In this document: positions 32,638 through 42,090 of the stretch, one piece after another
How positions within the stretch are numbered: the first letter of the stretch is position 1
Layout of the letters: each line of letters opens with the position of its first letter
Assembly: GCA_964449075.1 (NCBI GenBank)
Contig: CAYVBJ010000009.1
Coordinates: 28,422-92,421 of the forward strand
Direction: 5' to 3'
Length of the DNA: 64,000 nucleotides
From: CAYVBJ01 sp964449075
GTDB lineage: Bacteria > Bacteroidota > Rhodothermia > Balneolales > Balneolaceae
The notes under the pieces: generated by a model
Told to the model about the DNA's origin: nothing
What the model saw: the letters and a program-made list of their open reading frames with translations, nothing else
Database searches by the model: none
Position numbers and translations under genes: made by a program

Positions 32638-34341
32638 TTAATCTTTAGATGACTTGACAGCTACTGCAAATCCTTTTTCAAAAGCTTTAATGGCTGCTTC
32701 AACGGTATCAGGTGATGCGCCTTTAGCGGTCCACTGCTGACCTTCTTTTTCAAGGGTAAGAGTTACAATTACCAGTGAATCCGTATCCGGGCTTAGAATT
32801 TCAACTTCGTGGTTCTTTACTTCCAGGGTCAGAATTTTATCTGTTTCTGCTTTAATGGCACTCAGTGTTGCATCTACAGGTCCAACCCCCTTTGTCCTGG
32901 AGATAATTTCTCTTCCGTTGATTTTTAATTTCACACCTGCACTGATCAATTCATCTTTTCGCATGGTTAGTTTATAGTCAAGAACCTCAAGCGGATAATC
33001 GAGTCCGGTATCTTCGTTCAAGACCATGGTTTGCAGGTACTCTGTTTCATGCTTTTTTAAAGATTTTCCCCGTTTATTGATGCGCTCAATATATTCCTGG
33101 TACAGTTTTTTATGATTTTCATCCATTTTCAAATTAGCCAAATCCATATCACGCGACTTCCCCCACGATTCCTTCTGCATCTCAATAAATCCTGAATTGA
33201 TATAACTTTTGATGTGTTCTATATCCGGTTCTAAAACGGGTGGGGTGAGGGAGTGTTTGGCAACCACTTTTGTATCTTTCAAACCAGATCCTGTAAGAAC
33301 TAGGAGACATTTGCTATTTTTAAATAGTTCCGGATGGTTTTTAAAGGCGGCCAGTGGAAGGGCACAGGCTGGTTCGGTAAAATGACCTTCTTCTACAGCC
33401 ATCTCTCTGAGAGAAATTAAAATTTCATCTTCTGTTGTAGTGAACGCCTTGCCATTCGTCACCTTGATCCCATTCAGCACTTTATAAAAATCAATAGGGT
33501 TAGAAGCAGCAACAGCCGATGCCATCGTTGTAACTTTCTCTTTTTGAATTTTTTTCTTTTTGAAGATCCCCTCAACTACCGGTGAGCTCTCTTCAGGTTG
33601 CACAGCAATAAGCGATGGTATGTGATCTACGATGCCGGCCTTTTTCATCTCCCTGAAGCCTTTAAAAATAGCTGCAAAATTGGTTCCGCATCCAACAGGT
33701 ATAAAAATGTAATCAAAATCAGTACCTCCCTGTTCAACCAGCTCATATGAAAATGATTTTTGACCCTCTTCACGGAATACATAATCTCCCGCGAGATAGT
33801 AGTTTCCTGACGTGGCAAATTCGCGGCAAAGAGTTTCGCACGTACTGAAATCACCCTGAATTCGAATAATGGTTGCATCATAAATAATTGCCTGGGCGAT
33901 TTTAGCTTCAGATGTGCTTTCAGGAACAAATACAAAACAGGGTATTTTAAAATAGCATGCGTAGGCAGCTACCGATGCAGCCATATTGCCTGTAGAAGCC
34001 AGGCAGATGGCATCTGCATCCAGTTCAAGAGCTTTTTGAACTTCAATATAACTTCCTCTGTCTTTAAAACAACCGGTGGGATGTTCAAATTCCAGTTTCG
34101 CAAAGAGTTCCGCCTGGTAAGTATCAGATAATCTGTTCAGTCTCTTTAAAGCGGATGGATGGTTCTTAAGCGGGTCAGGAACAATCTCTTTTAAAGGATA
34201 CTGTATCTCTTTTCGTGCTTCATTGTATTCAATCGATAATACGCCGCCGCATACTGTACAATAAGTTGTTGTTTCGTGTTCACTGTTTTCTGCACCGCAC
34301 ATAATGCATTTCATTGAATATCCGCTGTGAATAGTATTCAT
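32638..34341 (-). CDS. thrC: threonine synthase fused to LeuA-type allosteric domain
   Basis: 567 residues (an alternative start at ATG 34314 removes nine). N-terminal zinc ribbon (C12, C15, C28, C31), then a fold-type II PLP core with the lysine K93 in PTGCFKDRGSY, ASTGNMAASVAAYA and the phosphate loop PVGCGTNFAA: threonine synthase, last step of threonine synthesis. After a helical linker, residues from about 465 match the LeuA dimerisation/regulatory domain of isopropylmalate synthase (TKGVGPVDATLSAI, SLVIVTLTLE, GASPDTVEAAIKAFEKG). That domain binds leucine or isoleucine in LeuA/CimA, so feedback by a branched-chain amino acid is inferred. Confidence 0.87.
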   Translation of the reverse strand: MNTIHSGYSMKCIMCGAENSEHETTTYCTVCGGVLSIEYNEARKEIQYPLKEIVPDPLKNHPSALKRLNRLSDTYQAELFAKLEFEHPTGCFKDRGSYIEVQKALELDADAICLASTGNMAASVAAYACYFKIPCFVFVPESTSEAKIAQAIIYDATIIRIQGDFSTCETLCREFATSGNYYLAGDYVFREEGQKSFSYELVEQGGTDFDYIFIPVGCGTNFAAIFKGFREMKKAGIVDHIPSLIAVQPEESSPVVEGIFKKKKIQKEKVTTMASAVAASNPIDFYKVLNGIKVTNGKAFTTTEDEILISLREMAVEEGHFTEPACALPLAAFKNHPELFKNSKCLLVLTGSGLKDTKVVAKHSLTPPVLEPDIEHIKSYINSGFIEMQKESWGKSRDMDLANLKMDENHKKLYQEYIERINKRGKSLKKHETEYLQTMVLNEDTGLDYPLEVLDYKLTMRKDELISAGVKLKINGREIISRTKGVGPVDATLSAIKAETDKILTLEVKNHEVEILSPDTDSLVIVTLTLEKEGQQWTAKGASPDTVEAAIKAFEKGFAVAVKSSKD

Positions 34342-34433
34342 TGGTTTCTAAATGGGTTTGTCATAAAAGTTAATTGTCTTTAGTCAGCTGGATTTCAAAA
34401 AGAATGGAAGCGCTTTTAAATATTTAAAAAATA

Positions 34434-34679
34434 TTAAAGTGGCAGCAATATAATATCTTCAAAATCCAAATCGAGCTCCTCAAGAATAGGCCCTGCGATT
34501 TCAGAAATTTCTTCATCTGAATAATCGGAAAGTCCTTCAAGTTCTATGTAAAGTGATTCATTAAGTTCATCGAGATAATAAGATGCCTCACTGCTTTCCA
34601 AACTTTCCCGGAGTATCTTTACCAGGAATTTTACATCTTCTTCCCATTCCTTATACTCCGATTCTGTAATATCTGACAT
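34434..34679 (-). CDS. small acidic protein of unknown function
   Basis: 81 residues, strongly acidic (Glu/Asp-rich throughout, e.g. SDYSDEEISEIAGP and LEELDLDFEDIILLPL), predicted helical, no signal or membrane segment. I recognise no family. Starts are 42 bp from the divergent anmK start, leaving little room for two promoters, so the two may share control. Coding status rests on a good ATG, clean frame and intact spacing. Confidence 0.65.
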   Translation of the reverse strand: MSDITESEYKEWEEDVKFLVKILRESLESSEASYYLDELNESLYIELEGLSDYSDEEISEIAGPILEELDLDFEDIILLPL

Positions 34680-34721
34680 ATATTTTGATAATTTAAAATT
34701 CTTAACTTCTGCCTCTAAAAT

Positions 34722-35936
34722 ATGAATCCATTTATTAAAAGTTTAACAGAAACATCACTTAAAAAAAGAAAAAGAATTATAGGGTTAATGTCGGGCACAT
34801 CTCTTGATGGTCTGGATATAGCGTTGTGTGATATTGAAGGGAATGGCTTTGATACGTCAGTTGAAGTTATTGACTTTATTACAATGCCTTACGGAGAGAA
34901 TCAAAAAGAGCTGTTAAAAAAAGTATCATCCGTCGAATCGGTTCTATTGAAAGATGTTTGTTATTTGCACACATGGCTTGCCGGTTACCACAGTAAATTG
35001 ATTTTGAATGCACTTCAAAAATGGAGTGTGAAAACTGATCAGGTTGATTGCATTGCCAGCCATGGTCAAACTATATATCACTATCCTGCCCGTGATCAAA
35101 GATTTAAATTTGATGTGAATGTAAACAGCACATTTCAGATCGGGGATGGTGATCATCTTGCGTATAAAACGGGAATTGTAACAGTAAGTGATTTTCGCCA
35201 GAAGCATACGGCAGCAGGTGGTGAAGGGGCACCCATGGCTGCTCTTGTTGATGGAATGCTATTCGGCCATTTGTCGGAACCGAGAGTTTTACTCAACATA
35301 GGAGGGATTGCCAATTTTACCTACCTGCCCCCGCAATCCGAAAAAGAGCTGAGTTTTTTCACGACCGATACAGGGCCGGGAAATACGCTTATTGATAATC
35401 TCACCAGACACTATTTCAATCGTGAATATGATGAAGATGGAAAAATTGCTTCTTCCGGCACCGTTAATCCTGAATTATTGAGCGCGTTACTAAAGGATGA
35501 TTTTTTTCAAATAAGAAAATCCAAAAGCACCGGTCCCGAAATTTTCAACCATAACTGGGTTAAAAATGTGGCAGGTAAATCCGGTATAGATCTTTCATCA
35601 GTTTCTCCTGAAGATCTCATTTCAACAGTAACTGAACTGTCTGCTGTTACAATAGCAGACTTCATAAGGTTTTTCGTTCAGCAAAAAAAAGTAAACCAGG
35701 TATATGTAAGCGGCGGCGGTTTACATAACCCGGTTTTATTCGAACGGATTAATAAATTACTGGGCGATGTAGAGATAAAAAGTATTTCCGCATTGGGAAT
35801 CGATCCCGACGCCAAGGAGGCAGTAATCTTCGCAGTACTTGCAAATGAGATGTTTTCGGGTGAGGGATTCAGTTTTGACACATCTGACAGCAAAGTAGAG
35901 AGTATAAATTTTGGAAAAATATCACTACCCAATTAG
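34722..35936 (+). CDS. anmK: anhydro-N-acetylmuramic acid kinase
   Basis: 404 residues, ASKHA fold. IGLMSGTSLDGLDIALCD is the phosphate-binding opening, followed by IASHGQTIYHYP, SDFRQKHTAAGGEGAPM, LLNIGGIANFTYL, TDTGPGN and the adenosine-binding VYVSGGGLHNPVL. It phosphorylates anhydroMurNAc released during peptidoglycan recycling. About 25 residues precede the usual start of the fold. No murQ is nearby. Confidence 0.95.
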   Translation: MNPFIKSLTETSLKKRKRIIGLMSGTSLDGLDIALCDIEGNGFDTSVEVIDFITMPYGENQKELLKKVSSVESVLLKDVCYLHTWLAGYHSKLILNALQKWSVKTDQVDCIASHGQTIYHYPARDQRFKFDVNVNSTFQIGDGDHLAYKTGIVTVSDFRQKHTAAGGEGAPMAALVDGMLFGHLSEPRVLLNIGGIANFTYLPPQSEKELSFFTTDTGPGNTLIDNLTRHYFNREYDEDGKIASSGTVNPELLSALLKDDFFQIRKSKSTGPEIFNHNWVKNVAGKSGIDLSSVSPEDLISTVTELSAVTIADFIRFFVQQKKVNQVYVSGGGLHNPVLFERINKLLGDVEIKSISALGIDPDAKEAVIFAVLANEMFSGEGFSFDTSDSKVESINFGKISLPN

Positions 35937-35990
35937 AAAAACTCGATATATGATTTTTGTACTAAGCTGTCACCCGGCTATTCTGGTTAA

Positions 35991-36899
35991 TCAGTTATTT
36001 TGCAGGTTAAAACATTGTATAATATCTCCATATGCATGAACCAGTTTAGTACGTATTCTCTGTGATTTCTTATGTATCAATTTTTGTTTCTCAAGGTATT
36101 CATGGCGGCCATTTTCAGTTTCTATTCTGATCGGCTGATATCCATAATCTTTTAAATCATATGGACTCGCTTTCATATCGATGGTTCTGGCTTCGAGTGC
36201 AAGAAAAAAAGCTTCCCGGATTAATTCACTTGAAATCCAGGGATAGCCCTTAAATGCCCATTTATAGAGATCCATGTTGGTATGAATGCAGCCCGATTGT
36301 TCAAATTCAGAAAAATTCTCTCTGTCAGGGTCATACTTATTTAAAGGCTTGGCATCCGCGGTAAAAAAACGATAGGCATCAAAATGTGTGCAAACCAATG
36401 GTCTGGATTCTACAAATTCAGCAATCTGATCCTTTGGCATGCGAAGTGATAAATAGGAGTGCCTGACATTTTCTGCGTTATAAACCATTGCCCATTCATG
36501 CATACCAAAACAACCGAATGAGGGTGGCTTTTCAGAAGAAGAAGTCAGTATTTCCGATATCCACTGAAAAGAATTTATACGACTTTCAGGGATTGTTTTT
36601 GGGTCTATGTAGTATGATTCTTCTGACAGCTGAAGCTCTGATATGTCCGGTTTCTGCAGCTCTGTTTTTTCAAGACGGATACCGATACCCGGAGACCAAT
36701 TCATTAAGTGAGAATACCGGAACCGGTAATATTCAAAAAGAAAATCGATCACAGGGTTCTTTTCACCCGCAGATCTTTTCTGAAAATATGGCTGAAGTAT
36801 TGGATTTAAATCTTTTTCATGTTTTTTTATTAACCCGAGCCAGCTAGATGATTTTAATAGAGGCCAGCTGGAATGGATTTCTTTCTGAAGTTGCATCAT
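35991..36899 (-). CDS. conserved protein of the family often labelled 3-methyladenine DNA glycosylase
   Basis: 302 residues. Strong family blocks: FLFEYYRFRYSHLMNWSPG, FGCFGMHEWAMVYNAENVRH, CTHFDAYRFFTADAKPLN, GCIHTNMDLYKWA and DMKASPYDLKDYGYQPI. Databases commonly name this family 3-methyladenine DNA glycosylase, but it has none of the HhH-GPD hallmarks and I regard that name as unproven. No signal peptide. Rich in conserved His, Cys and Asp, so a metal-dependent enzyme is possible. Divergent from the UbiA gene. Confidence 0.75.
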   Translation of the reverse strand: MMQLQKEIHSSWPLLKSSSWLGLIKKHEKDLNPILQPYFQKRSAGEKNPVIDFLFEYYRFRYSHLMNWSPGIGIRLEKTELQKPDISELQLSEESYYIDPKTIPESRINSFQWISEILTSSSEKPPSFGCFGMHEWAMVYNAENVRHSYLSLRMPKDQIAEFVESRPLVCTHFDAYRFFTADAKPLNKYDPDRENFSEFEQSGCIHTNMDLYKWAFKGYPWISSELIREAFFLALEARTIDMKASPYDLKDYGYQPIRIETENGRHEYLEKQKLIHKKSQRIRTKLVHAYGDIIQCFNLQNN

Positions 36900-36976
36900 G
36901 TATACAAAATATGATTTTGAAATGATTTTATGTAACAGTTTTCTATTGTAAATTCAGATTAATAAAATTGTCTTTG

Positions 36977-37873
36977 ATGATAAAACAAATCTGGAATTTT
37001 TGTATTCACTTGCGCCCGCATTACCAGGTGCTGATCCTTTCCGGCGGATACTTACTTGGCGGACTGATGGCCGATACTGCTGAACTGAACTGGAGACAGT
37101 ATTTGTCACAATTTTTAAATATTCATATACTCTTATTTGGCGGTGCTACTGCATACAATTCATTTTGGGACAAAGATGAGGGACCCATTGGCGGATTAAA
37201 AAATCCGCCCGGAATGTCAGACTGGATGCACCCGGTCTCACTTCTTTTCCAGGCGGCAGGTTTCCTTTTTGCACTTTATGTGGGCTGGTTATATTCTGTA
37301 ATCTATCTGGTCAGTTTTCTCCTGTTCTGGCTTTACTCTACACCGCTGGCAAGGTGGAAAGGAGATCCAATTTTAAGTGTAATGGTCATTGGTGTCAGCA
37401 CAGGCATTAATTCCGTTTTGCTGGGCTCTATTGCAGCAGGGGGAACAATCCATTTTAATTTGATTACTGCTTCGATAGGTGCGACCCTCATTTTACTTAG
37501 TCTCTACCCGGTGTCACAGATCTTTCAGATAGAAGAGGATAAAGCACGCGGTGACACTACCTTTGCAGTGAAATTCGGAACAAAGGGGGTTAAAAATTTC
37601 TTTACATATTCTTTCCTGGCAGGTGTATTATTTATCTCTTCTTCATTTAAGGACCTTTCTTTACTGTTATCTATAATGTTTGCTCTTGTTGGTACCGGTT
37701 CATGGGTGTTTTTGCTGATTAGAATTCGATCACTGACAGGTATTCAGGAAGAATATAAACAGGTAATGATAATTAAATTTATCGCTTCTTTATCCTTTGT
37801 CATCTTTCTGATGTTGGCTATTTTATTAAAGTATCAACTGTTTGGTATTACCCTGGGTAAAGAAATTTTTTAA
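36977..37873 (+). CDS. UbiA-family prenyltransferase-like membrane protein
   Basis: 298 residues from ATG 36977 (the frame could start at TTG 36968). About eight to nine membrane segments. The first Asp-rich motif is YNSFWDKDEGPIGG and the second is QIEEDKARGDTTFAVKFG, matching the NxxxDxxxD and DxxxD motifs of UbiA aromatic prenyltransferases. Acceptor unknown; paralogues act in menaquinone, heme O or lipid synthesis. Followed after 19 bp by a thioredoxin-family gene with a strong ribosome site. Confidence 0.83.
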   Translation: MIKQIWNFCIHLRPHYQVLILSGGYLLGGLMADTAELNWRQYLSQFLNIHILLFGGATAYNSFWDKDEGPIGGLKNPPGMSDWMHPVSLLFQAAGFLFALYVGWLYSVIYLVSFLLFWLYSTPLARWKGDPILSVMVIGVSTGINSVLLGSIAAGGTIHFNLITASIGATLILLSLYPVSQIFQIEEDKARGDTTFAVKFGTKGVKNFFTYSFLAGVLFISSSFKDLSLLLSIMFALVGTGSWVFLLIRIRSLTGIQEEYKQVMIIKFIASLSFVIFLMLAILLKYQLFGITLGKEIF

Positions 37874-37892
37874 ATAAAAGAAGGAGAAAATA

Positions 37893-38522
37893 ATGAATAC
37901 AACAACTGTTGATTTGATAACAGATGAAGTAATCGAAAATGCGTACTCTTACGAAGAATATCGAAATCTAATTAATGATTTACTTTCGGAAGAAAAGACC
38001 ACCGGAGATAATCATTCGGATGCTATGATTCATTACACAAAAATGAACGTTCACAGGATGAATCGGCTCGACAAGCGATCAGAATTGTCTGATTCATTGA
38101 AACAAGAACTTAATGAAGTGGATCGTCCAATGATTTGGCTTGTTCTTACAGAGGCCTGGTGCGGGGACGCGGCTCAAAACCTTCCTATTATTAATAAAAT
38201 GGCTGAAGCATCAGATCAAGTTGAGTTAAAGCTCATATTGAGAGACGAAAATCTCGAGATTATGGATCAATTTTTGACTAATGGTAAAAGCCGGTCTATT
38301 CCAAAGCTGGTCTGCCTTGATAAAGAAACACGGGAAATTCTGGGAACATGGGGTCCGCGACCAGAAAAAGCTGTAGAGTTATTCAATTCGCTTCAGAAGG
38401 AGAGTAACTTACCCAAACAGGAAGTCGCAGAACAACTTCACAAATGGTACACAACTAATAAAAATGAAGAGATTCAAAACGAGTTTGAAGATCTTTTAAA
38501 TGAGTGGAAAAGCAGAGATTAA
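37893..38522 (+). CDS. thioredoxin-family protein with one-cysteine active site
   Basis: 209 residues, preceded by AAGGAG at good spacing. A helical N-part (about 1-70) leads into a thioredoxin fold with LVLTEAWCGDAAQNLPI: C90 is kept but the second cysteine of CxxC is alanine (A93). SRSIPKLVCLD supplies the cis-proline loop. The WCGDA(A/V)Q form is typical of a bacterial thioredoxin-like family (Thioredoxin_9), so this is probably not a classical disulfide reductase. Cytoplasmic. Function unknown. Confidence 0.82.
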   Translation: MNTTTVDLITDEVIENAYSYEEYRNLINDLLSEEKTTGDNHSDAMIHYTKMNVHRMNRLDKRSELSDSLKQELNEVDRPMIWLVLTEAWCGDAAQNLPIINKMAEASDQVELKLILRDENLEIMDQFLTNGKSRSIPKLVCLDKETREILGTWGPRPEKAVELFNSLQKESNLPKQEVAEQLHKWYTTNKNEEIQNEFEDLLNEWKSRD

Positions 38523-38528
38523 TCTTTG

Positions 38529-38579
38529 GAAAACCGGATAGCAGAAGTACAGCGGAACTGAATCTGATATCCGGTTTTC
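38529..38579. terminator. bidirectional terminator-like inverted repeat
   Basis: GAAAACCGGATA (38529-38540) pairs perfectly with 38568-38579 around 27 nt. It lies between two convergent genes and ends in T/A on both sides, so it could stop both transcripts; the loop is long for a classic terminator. Confidence 0.5.
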
Positions 38580-38584
38580 GGAGT

Positions 38585-41503
38585 TTATTTTATCAGTGTC
38601 ATCCTTTTCACATCCGAAAACGACTGGCCTGAGTTTGCTGTCGCATTTATCCGGTAAAAGTAAACACCACTGGCAAGACTTGATGCATCAAATGAAACAG
38701 CATGCTGACCGGAATTATGGCTTTCATCATTCAGAAGGGTGGTAACACGCCTGCCATTTATGTCAAACACTTGTATGGTCACCTGGGACGGTTCTGACAG
38801 AGCAAACTGAATTGTTGTAGATGGATTAAAAGGATTTGGAAAATTTTGTTTCAATTCAAATTGTCCAGGTGCCTCAACAAGAAGTTCCTCTTCGTTAGAA
38901 ACGGTTACCTGTACATCGCCAATCCATACACCTCTGCCATGGGTACCGACTGCGATGGTTTTATCTGACGTTCGGATATCAAGAGCCTCTGCAACATTAA
39001 AACCAAGCAGGCCGGTTGCTTCTCTCTCCCAAAATGTATTGGCTCCATCCATACTGGTTGTTGTAAAAACACCTGCACTTGTCCCAATAATATATAAATT
39101 ACTTGATTCGTCAATAGGCATAATTTTAGCCCGCCTTACCGAAGGCCCGGGAACTGCATCTGTACCTGCCAGGTTTCCTTGTACAGCAGACCAGGTGTCA
39201 CCCGCATCAGTGGAGTGGTAAATGCTTTCAATTTTGTAATTCGAAAATACAGCAATAACCTCATCTGCATTAGCCTCGTTTACAGCAATATCGTGAAGGT
39301 AAGAACCGGGTGGGGGACCAATCGAAACCGGAATGGATATATCTTTAAACTGGTTATTTTTGGTTTCCGTAAAAAGTGCAAAATCAATACGGTGGATTAC
39401 CGGGTTGTCAGAAGGACTGAATTTACTTCCGCCCCAATACAATCGATTTCGCGGGTTTGAAGTAGAATATTCAAGGGCTGTTATGATATAGTCATTGGGC
39501 AATGCCAGGCTGTCGAGCCTTGTCCACGTATCAGTGGGAAGAGATTCGCTGCTTCCAAGGTTTTTTGGAACCTGCCCAAGGCTTGTAGACTTAAACAGAA
39601 AACGACCATCTGGAAAAAACATAATATTGTCACCTATGGGGCTTACAACGAAAGGATGTATAAAAAGGCTGTTCTGTTTTTGACGCGGCTGAATAAATGT
39701 CCAAAATGGCCCGCCAATTTCAAAAGGGGAAATAAGTGTGTCGGGTGCGGTGAGCGGCAGGGAGAGTGTTTCTTTGATTGCATCAAAATCGAGCTGTAGA
39801 ACGCTGCCATTTTGGGAAGAAACATATGCAAATTCCTGGCCAAAATGGGCATATGAACCATCTCCTGATGACAGGTCCCAAAAATCCTGGTTTAACTGTA
39901 ATGTGTGGTCAAAATAGAGAGAGCCATTATCCTGTGTTCCCCCCATAACCCTCGTATCACCATCTGTTTTTGGCAATTCAACTGTATAAAACTGCACCGT
40001 ATTGTATCCGTCATTTTTAAATTCCCACTCAATTTCTGCAGCGCGAATATCCTGAGTGAGGCTCAGGCCACCGTCATGTGCAGCCCAGACACGACCGCTG
40101 TTTACAGGATCAAAAACAGCAAAATGTTGATCCGGATGTTGTTCCGGCCAGAGAAAGGGTTCTGAAACATCAGGTGTATCTTGCCCTGCTCGTTTCCAGT
40201 AGCCTCCAATCCATGTTTCGTCCCTGTCAGTTTGGGTTGTCGAAAAGCCATCATCAGACCGGAACAGGTTGGTTGCACCAAGTAAAACAAAGTTTTCATC
40301 AGCCGGATCAACGGTAAGCATCATGTTGTAGTTAAACTGAGTATTAATTCCGCCAACTCCGACATCAAACGTTGGAGGGAGATTGGATGAACGATCGAAC
40401 GCGGTATCCGCTGCTATTTCATACTTAAAAAATCGAACATCTTCATTGGAGCCCGATCCATTACCTGTGTAGGTAAATGAATAAAATATATCTGAATTTG
40501 AGGGTGCAATGGCTACTACGGTTCGTTCATGTTCGGAAGGGAAATCAACCGGTGTTACTTCGGTCCAGCTCTCTCCGTCATCTGTTGAGTAAAAAATTCC
40601 GGGGTTGGGCGGATCTCCCGGGGTGCCGGCTGCTCTTTCAGATAAAGAGGCTAAAATTGTACCATCATCATGTATGTCAATATCGACAAAGAAATGACCT
40701 GCAAAGGTACCCAAAACGATTTCAGTAAAATTTGATCCATCGGTTGAACGTATAATGCCAAAACCATTGGTTGCTAAAAAAACTGATCCGGTCTGAGGAT
40801 TCACCTTAATCCTGGATGTAAAATTGACCTCGCTGTTCCAGGCCTTATCATCGTTAAATGTAGCCGGCAGAAGTTGCCAGCTATCTGCATTATCCGTTGA
40901 CCTGTAGATACCGATTCCAAATAGTGGTGCTGATCCACCCCGGGCACCAGCAGAGTTTCCCCTTATCTCACCGGCGGAATAGTACCAGATGCTTGGTTGT
41001 GTTGGATGTTGGGCGATAGAGGTAACGCTGGGGTTTTGATCCGGATCGGTTGTAAGCGTCCAGCTGTTTCCGGCATCCGTTGATTTCCAAACGCCACCTG
41101 AGACTCCGGCAGCAACGATGGTATTACCCGTTGGATCACTGCGGTCGATGGCCAGCGCACGAGTTCGGCCGCCAACCAAATTTGGTCCTCCCTCTTTCCA
41201 GGTAATTTCGGCAGTTGACCCGCCCTTTGCCCGAAGTAGTTGTCTTTCAGGTATATTTCGTGCAAATTCTATCTCCTTCTCACGAATCCTGTCTGGTATC
41301 TGGCCTGTCTTAGGATCACGAAGTATTTTATTGAAAAACTCATCACGCCCCTTTTTCATCTCAACACCGGCTTTGGGTGACTCAGAACTTCTGAATTTTT
41401 CCGTAATTACTTCAGGCTTATCTTCCGTTTCAAGCATTGCGAAAATGACAAAGGTTCCGAAAATTGTTAATGCGATAAGGATAGGTGGTAAATATTTTTT
41501 CAT
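38585..41503 (-). CDS. secreted BNR/VPS10-type beta-propeller with type IX-like C-terminal sorting domain
   Basis: 972 residues. N-terminal signal or anchor (MKKYLPPILIALTIFGTFVIF), then repeated BNR/sialidase-type blades (VWKSTDAGNSWT, GIYRSTDNADSWQ, FYSTDDGESWTE, YHSTDAGDTWSA) of a sortilin-like propeller with no obvious catalytic set. The last 85 or so residues, from LKQNFPNPFNPSTTIQF through VFDINGRRVTTLL to SGVYFYRI and MTLIK, are the FlgD-Ig-like sorting domain used by type IX-type secretion in Bacteroidota, Rhodothermota and Balneolota. Likely surface-exposed or secreted. A small lipoprotein gene lies 9 bp upstream and is probably co-transcribed. Confidence 0.9.
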   Translation of the reverse strand: MKKYLPPILIALTIFGTFVIFAMLETEDKPEVITEKFRSSESPKAGVEMKKGRDEFFNKILRDPKTGQIPDRIREKEIEFARNIPERQLLRAKGGSTAEITWKEGGPNLVGGRTRALAIDRSDPTGNTIVAAGVSGGVWKSTDAGNSWTLTTDPDQNPSVTSIAQHPTQPSIWYYSAGEIRGNSAGARGGSAPLFGIGIYRSTDNADSWQLLPATFNDDKAWNSEVNFTSRIKVNPQTGSVFLATNGFGIIRSTDGSNFTEIVLGTFAGHFFVDIDIHDDGTILASLSERAAGTPGDPPNPGIFYSTDDGESWTEVTPVDFPSEHERTVVAIAPSNSDIFYSFTYTGNGSGSNEDVRFFKYEIAADTAFDRSSNLPPTFDVGVGGINTQFNYNMMLTVDPADENFVLLGATNLFRSDDGFSTTQTDRDETWIGGYWKRAGQDTPDVSEPFLWPEQHPDQHFAVFDPVNSGRVWAAHDGGLSLTQDIRAAEIEWEFKNDGYNTVQFYTVELPKTDGDTRVMGGTQDNGSLYFDHTLQLNQDFWDLSSGDGSYAHFGQEFAYVSSQNGSVLQLDFDAIKETLSLPLTAPDTLISPFEIGGPFWTFIQPRQKQNSLFIHPFVVSPIGDNIMFFPDGRFLFKSTSLGQVPKNLGSSESLPTDTWTRLDSLALPNDYIITALEYSTSNPRNRLYWGGSKFSPSDNPVIHRIDFALFTETKNNQFKDISIPVSIGPPPGSYLHDIAVNEANADEVIAVFSNYKIESIYHSTDAGDTWSAVQGNLAGTDAVPGPSVRRAKIMPIDESSNLYIIGTSAGVFTTTSMDGANTFWEREATGLLGFNVAEALDIRTSDKTIAVGTHGRGVWIGDVQVTVSNEEELLVEAPGQFELKQNFPNPFNPSTTIQFALSEPSQVTIQVFDINGRRVTTLLNDESHNSGQHAVSFDASSLASGVYFYRINATANSGQSFSDVKRMTLIK

Positions 41504-41512
41504 GGATTCAGT

Positions 41513-41932
41513 TTATATTTCACGTATTTCGATAATAGACCAGCCGGACTGGCTTTCAGTGCTTTGATCCATCGATTGCCGTCCGGCTAAAACAAAAATC
41601 AATTTTTCATTTTTGCGAATCTCTTTTTTCCCGGATTTCTCCAAAACGGATTTGGAAAGTTTCAGAGACCCAATTTTTTCAGGCAGAGGTTTGGTTGCAG
41701 ATCCATAGCCAATGATTTTTGAAATCGTAAAGCTTACTATCCAGCCATCGTTTTCATCAGATTTTATGGCGTTTGTAATAACAATTTCGGCAACTGCAGT
41801 TCCGGGAGCCGGAGCAACCGGCTGTTCCTGAATGGTCGACCCCTCCGAATCGTTTTCGCCGGATTCCTTGTTGGATGCACAAGCGAAGCAGAAACCAATT
41901 AGCAAAACCGGTAATAGAATTGTTAATTTCAT
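41513..41932 (-). CDS. small lipoprotein of unknown function
   Basis: 139 residues from ATG 41932 (MKLTILLPVLLIGFCFACAS), a textbook lipoprotein signal; the longer frame to 41971 only adds 13 residues ahead of it. After an acidic Ser/Glu linker and APAPG comes a small beta-rich domain (AVAEIVITNAIKSDENDGWI, KLIFVLAGRQS). No family recognised. It sits just before the sorting-domain propeller gene, 9 bp apart. Confidence 0.75.
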   Translation of the reverse strand: MKLTILLPVLLIGFCFACASNKESGENDSEGSTIQEQPVAPAPGTAVAEIVITNAIKSDENDGWIVSFTISKIIGYGSATKPLPEKIGSLKLSKSVLEKSGKKEIRKNEKLIFVLAGRQSMDQSTESQSGWSIIEIREI

Positions 41933-42090
41933 ATTTAGCTGGTTAAATAACATTGTGCTTAAACTATTCATCCGGAATCAACTCTCTGCATTTGAGATGA
42001 AATACCGCGGTAATAAAGTGCCAACTGCATTGTATGCTCGGATAAGATTGAATATTTTGCAAATTAAAACAATTAATTTTTTGATACGGA

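Noticed and set aside
41118..41567. 149-codon plus-strand ORF
   Set aside because: Antisense to the N-terminal part of the sorting-domain propeller gene, no family features.
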